Origin: Paraglaciecola sp. L3A3
GTDB lineage: Bacteria; Pseudomonadota; Gammaproteobacteria; Enterobacterales; Alteromonadaceae
Reading direction: 5' to 3'
Length of the DNA: 64,000 bases
NCBI RefSeq assembly: GCF_009796765.1
Contig: NZ_CP047023.1
Span: 3,517,501 to 3,581,500 of the forward strand
Part shown: positions 62,513-64,000 of the stretch, one piece after another
Position numbering within the stretch: the stretch's first letter is position 1
How the letters are laid out: each line of letters starts with the position of its first letter
Notes under the pieces: model-generated
The model's database searches: none
What the model saw: only the letters and a program-made list of their open reading frames with translations
What the model was told of the DNA's origin: nothing
Translations under genes and position numbers: made by a program

Positions 62513-63133
62513 CTATACAAATGGACTAATATCACCACTACCTTCACGGATAATAGTGTTTTCGCCTTCCGACATATCAATTACAGTAGTCGGTTGTTCA
62601 CCTAAAAATCCACCATGAATAATCAAGCCCACTTGTTTTTCTAATTTATCGCGAATTTCATCAGGATCCGATTCAGCGATAATTGCATCAGGTAAAATTA
62701 AGGTAGTGGACATTAACGGCTCGCCTAATTCTTCTAACAAGGCTAAAGCAATTTTATTATCTGGCACTCGAATACCTATGGTTCTACGTTTCGGGTTTTG
62801 TAGACGTTTAGGCACTTCTTTGGTGGCTTTTAAGATAAAAGTATAAGGACCAGGAGTGTTGTTTTTAATGGTACGAAAAGCAGTATTATCGACCCTTGCG
62901 TATTCAGACAACTCGGACATATCTTTACACATGAGAGTAAAATTATGCTCTTTCGTGATATGACGAATTCGACATAATTGATCTAAGGCTTTTTTGTCAT
63001 TCATGTGACAGCCGATAGAATAACCGGAATCCGTTGGGTAAACGATCACTTCGCCTTGGTGTATTAATTCGCAGGCTTGCTTGATCAAACGAGCTTGCGG
63101 ATTATCTGGATGTATATAAAAAAACTGACTCAT
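62513..63133 (-). CDS. yciO: L-threonylcarbamoyladenylate synthase family protein (YciO)
   Basis: A 206-residue YrdC/Sua5-fold protein: VYPTDSGYSIGCHM, LCRIRHITKEHNFTLMC, TPGPYTFILKATKEVP and RTIGIRVPDNKIA. The KRX/SXN pattern is less clear than in TsaC, so it is the YciO branch, whose role in tRNA t6A synthesis is not settled. It is close to scpA and separated from the PHP gene by about 48 bp, the common gammaproteobacterial order. Confidence 0.9.
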   Translation of the reverse strand: MSQFFYIHPDNPQARLIKQACELIHQGEVIVYPTDSGYSIGCHMNDKKALDQLCRIRHITKEHNFTLMCKDMSELSEYARVDNTAFRTIKNNTPGPYTFILKATKEVPKRLQNPKRRTIGIRVPDNKIALALLEELGEPLMSTTLILPDAIIAESDPDEIRDKLEKQVGLIIHGGFLGEQPTTVIDMSEGENTIIREGSGDISPFV

Positions 63134-63181
63134 TATTTAACTCCTATTCTACTATCCCAGCAGTACTTTGAGTGGGGATGG

Positions 63182-64000
63182 TTATTCAGCAATACCCACG
63201 TCTACGCCTGCCAATTGCCAGTCATGCCATATTGGCACAAGCTGCTTGGGAAGCGAAAGGTTTTTGCCTAATTCAGTCCAACGATTCGGAAAATGAAAAT
63301 CTGAACCACTGGAGCCTTGTAAATTATGTTCACTAGCCATGTCGGCTAGCAATTTTTTGCGTTCAGGGGTTAAATGAGAATGGATCACTTCCATACCATC
63401 ACCACCCGCTTGACTAAATTCGCCTACTAAACGTCTTAACCATTTGGTAGTCATATCGTAATGACCTGGATGGGCTAACACAGCTTTTCCGCCAGCGTCG
63501 TGGATCCAGTTCACCGCTTCTTCAATAGAGATCCACTTAGGTTTTACATGGGCCTTTTTGCCTTTACCTAAATATTTTTTAAACACTGTATCAAAATCTT
63601 TAACCACATTTCTTTGTACTAATACGCGAGCAAAATGCGCTCGGGTCAGCTGGCCGACACCGGCAATTTCTTTAGCATCGGCTAACACATTTTCAATGCC
63701 AACCTTGGCTAATTTGTCAGAAATTTGTTGGGCTCGTCTGTCACGCTCTTGGCTTTGCTGCTCTAGGCGCTGCAAAAAAACCGGATCATGGTGATCAACA
63801 TGTAAACCTAAAATATGAATATCAAAATTATGCCAAGAGGTAGAAATCTCCACACCGGGTAATATTTGCATATCCCTTTTTTGGCTACTTTGATATTGCA
63901 GTGCCTCATCAATGCCATGCACAGTATCATGATCTGTAATAGCCAATACATTCACTTGCATATTGTGCGCGCGGTCAATTAACTCCTTTGGAGACAGTTG
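63182..64000 (-). CDS. PHP-domain phosphoesterase (RNase AM/YciV-like), 5' end cut by the window
   Basis: The frame continues beyond the window end; the first visible residues QLSPKELIDRAHN match the early part of the family, so only about 15 N-terminal residues are missing. Metal-binding PHP motifs are VLAITDHDTVHG, LPGVEIS, KAVLAHPGHY and GSSGSDFHF. Such proteins (YciV/TrpH, RNase AM) hydrolyse nucleotides or trim RNA 5' ends. It precedes yciO in the same direction and is probably part of that transcript. Confidence 0.92.
   Translation of the reverse strand, partial: QLSPKELIDRAHNMQVNVLAITDHDTVHGIDEALQYQSSQKRDMQILPGVEISTSWHNFDIHILGLHVDHHDPVFLQRLEQQSQERDRRAQQISDKLAKVGIENVLADAKEIAGVGQLTRAHFARVLVQRNVVKDFDTVFKKYLGKGKKAHVKPKWISIEEAVNWIHDAGGKAVLAHPGHYDMTTKWLRRLVGEFSQAGGDGMEVIHSHLTPERKKLLADMASEHNLQGSSGSDFHFPNRWTELGKNLSLPKQLVPIWHDWQLAGVDVGIAE

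Overview
The window is a piece of a marine gammaproteobacterial chromosome, most likely from the Alteromonadaceae (Paraglaciecola/Glaciecola type). This is judged from the AT-rich sequence, the gene order of the riboflavin block (nrdR-ribD-ribE-ribB-ribH-nusB-thiL-pgpA), the cobalamin gene set and the many sulfatases and glycan-degrading enzymes. No database search was possible; all family names come from motifs and overall protein pattern.

Layout. 1-7.7 kb: a tightly overlapping plus-strand operon for late cobalamin synthesis and corrinoid salvage (cobS, cobU, cobC, cobQ, cobO, btuF, a second histidine phosphatase, cbiB, cobD). 8.3-9.6 kb: a lone Fic AMPylase flanked by repeat-rich spacers. 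9.8-14.5 kb: a phosphate-scavenging cluster (TonB-dependent receptor, type I phosphodiesterase, PhoD-like phosphatase) with a convincing Pho-box match upstream. 15.2-21.9 kb: three exported glycan enzymes (GH16 lipoprotein with an inserted discoidin-like domain, GH9-like enzyme, GH141-like beta-helix lipoprotein ending in a PDZ domain), with a MITE-like element between the last two. 22.2-30.5 kb: LemA and its membrane partner, a DUF6429 protein, a broken C-terminal piece of a cobD paralogue, an orphan periplasmic binding protein, leuA with a divergent Lrp-type regulator, an esterase lipoprotein and a GntP permease. 30.7-38.2 kb: the housekeeping riboflavin/thiamine/phospholipid block plus glyA. 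38.3-42.2 kb: an oxidoreductase, ettA and a second orphan binding protein. 42.4-53.0 kb: a sulfated-glycan locus with three S1 sulfatases, a beta-propeller hydrolase-like protein, a DUF1080 protein and a Tat-exported SMP-30 protein, surrounding a membrane-bound winged-helix regulator. 53.4-64 kb: MAPEG, MscS, a 3'-5' exonuclease, a CHASE hybrid histidine kinase, trxC, a type IV pilin, then rluB-scpB-scpA-yciO and a PHP-domain gene cut by the window end.

How the parts fit. The sulfatase locus looks like one regulon: an almost identical 25-bp element lies upstream of both sulfatase transcription units, and the membrane regulator sits between them. That regulator has no ATG/GTG/TTG start in its frame and a T6 run at its 5' end, so an ATT start or a homopolymer shift must be considered. 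Many long intergenic spacers share a mosaic of degenerate repeats (CACAGAG units, GTCATTCC...GGAATCCATT palindromes, purine-rich tracts), which suggests decayed mobile repeats. No rRNA, tRNA, CRISPR array, intact insertion sequence or prophage was seen.
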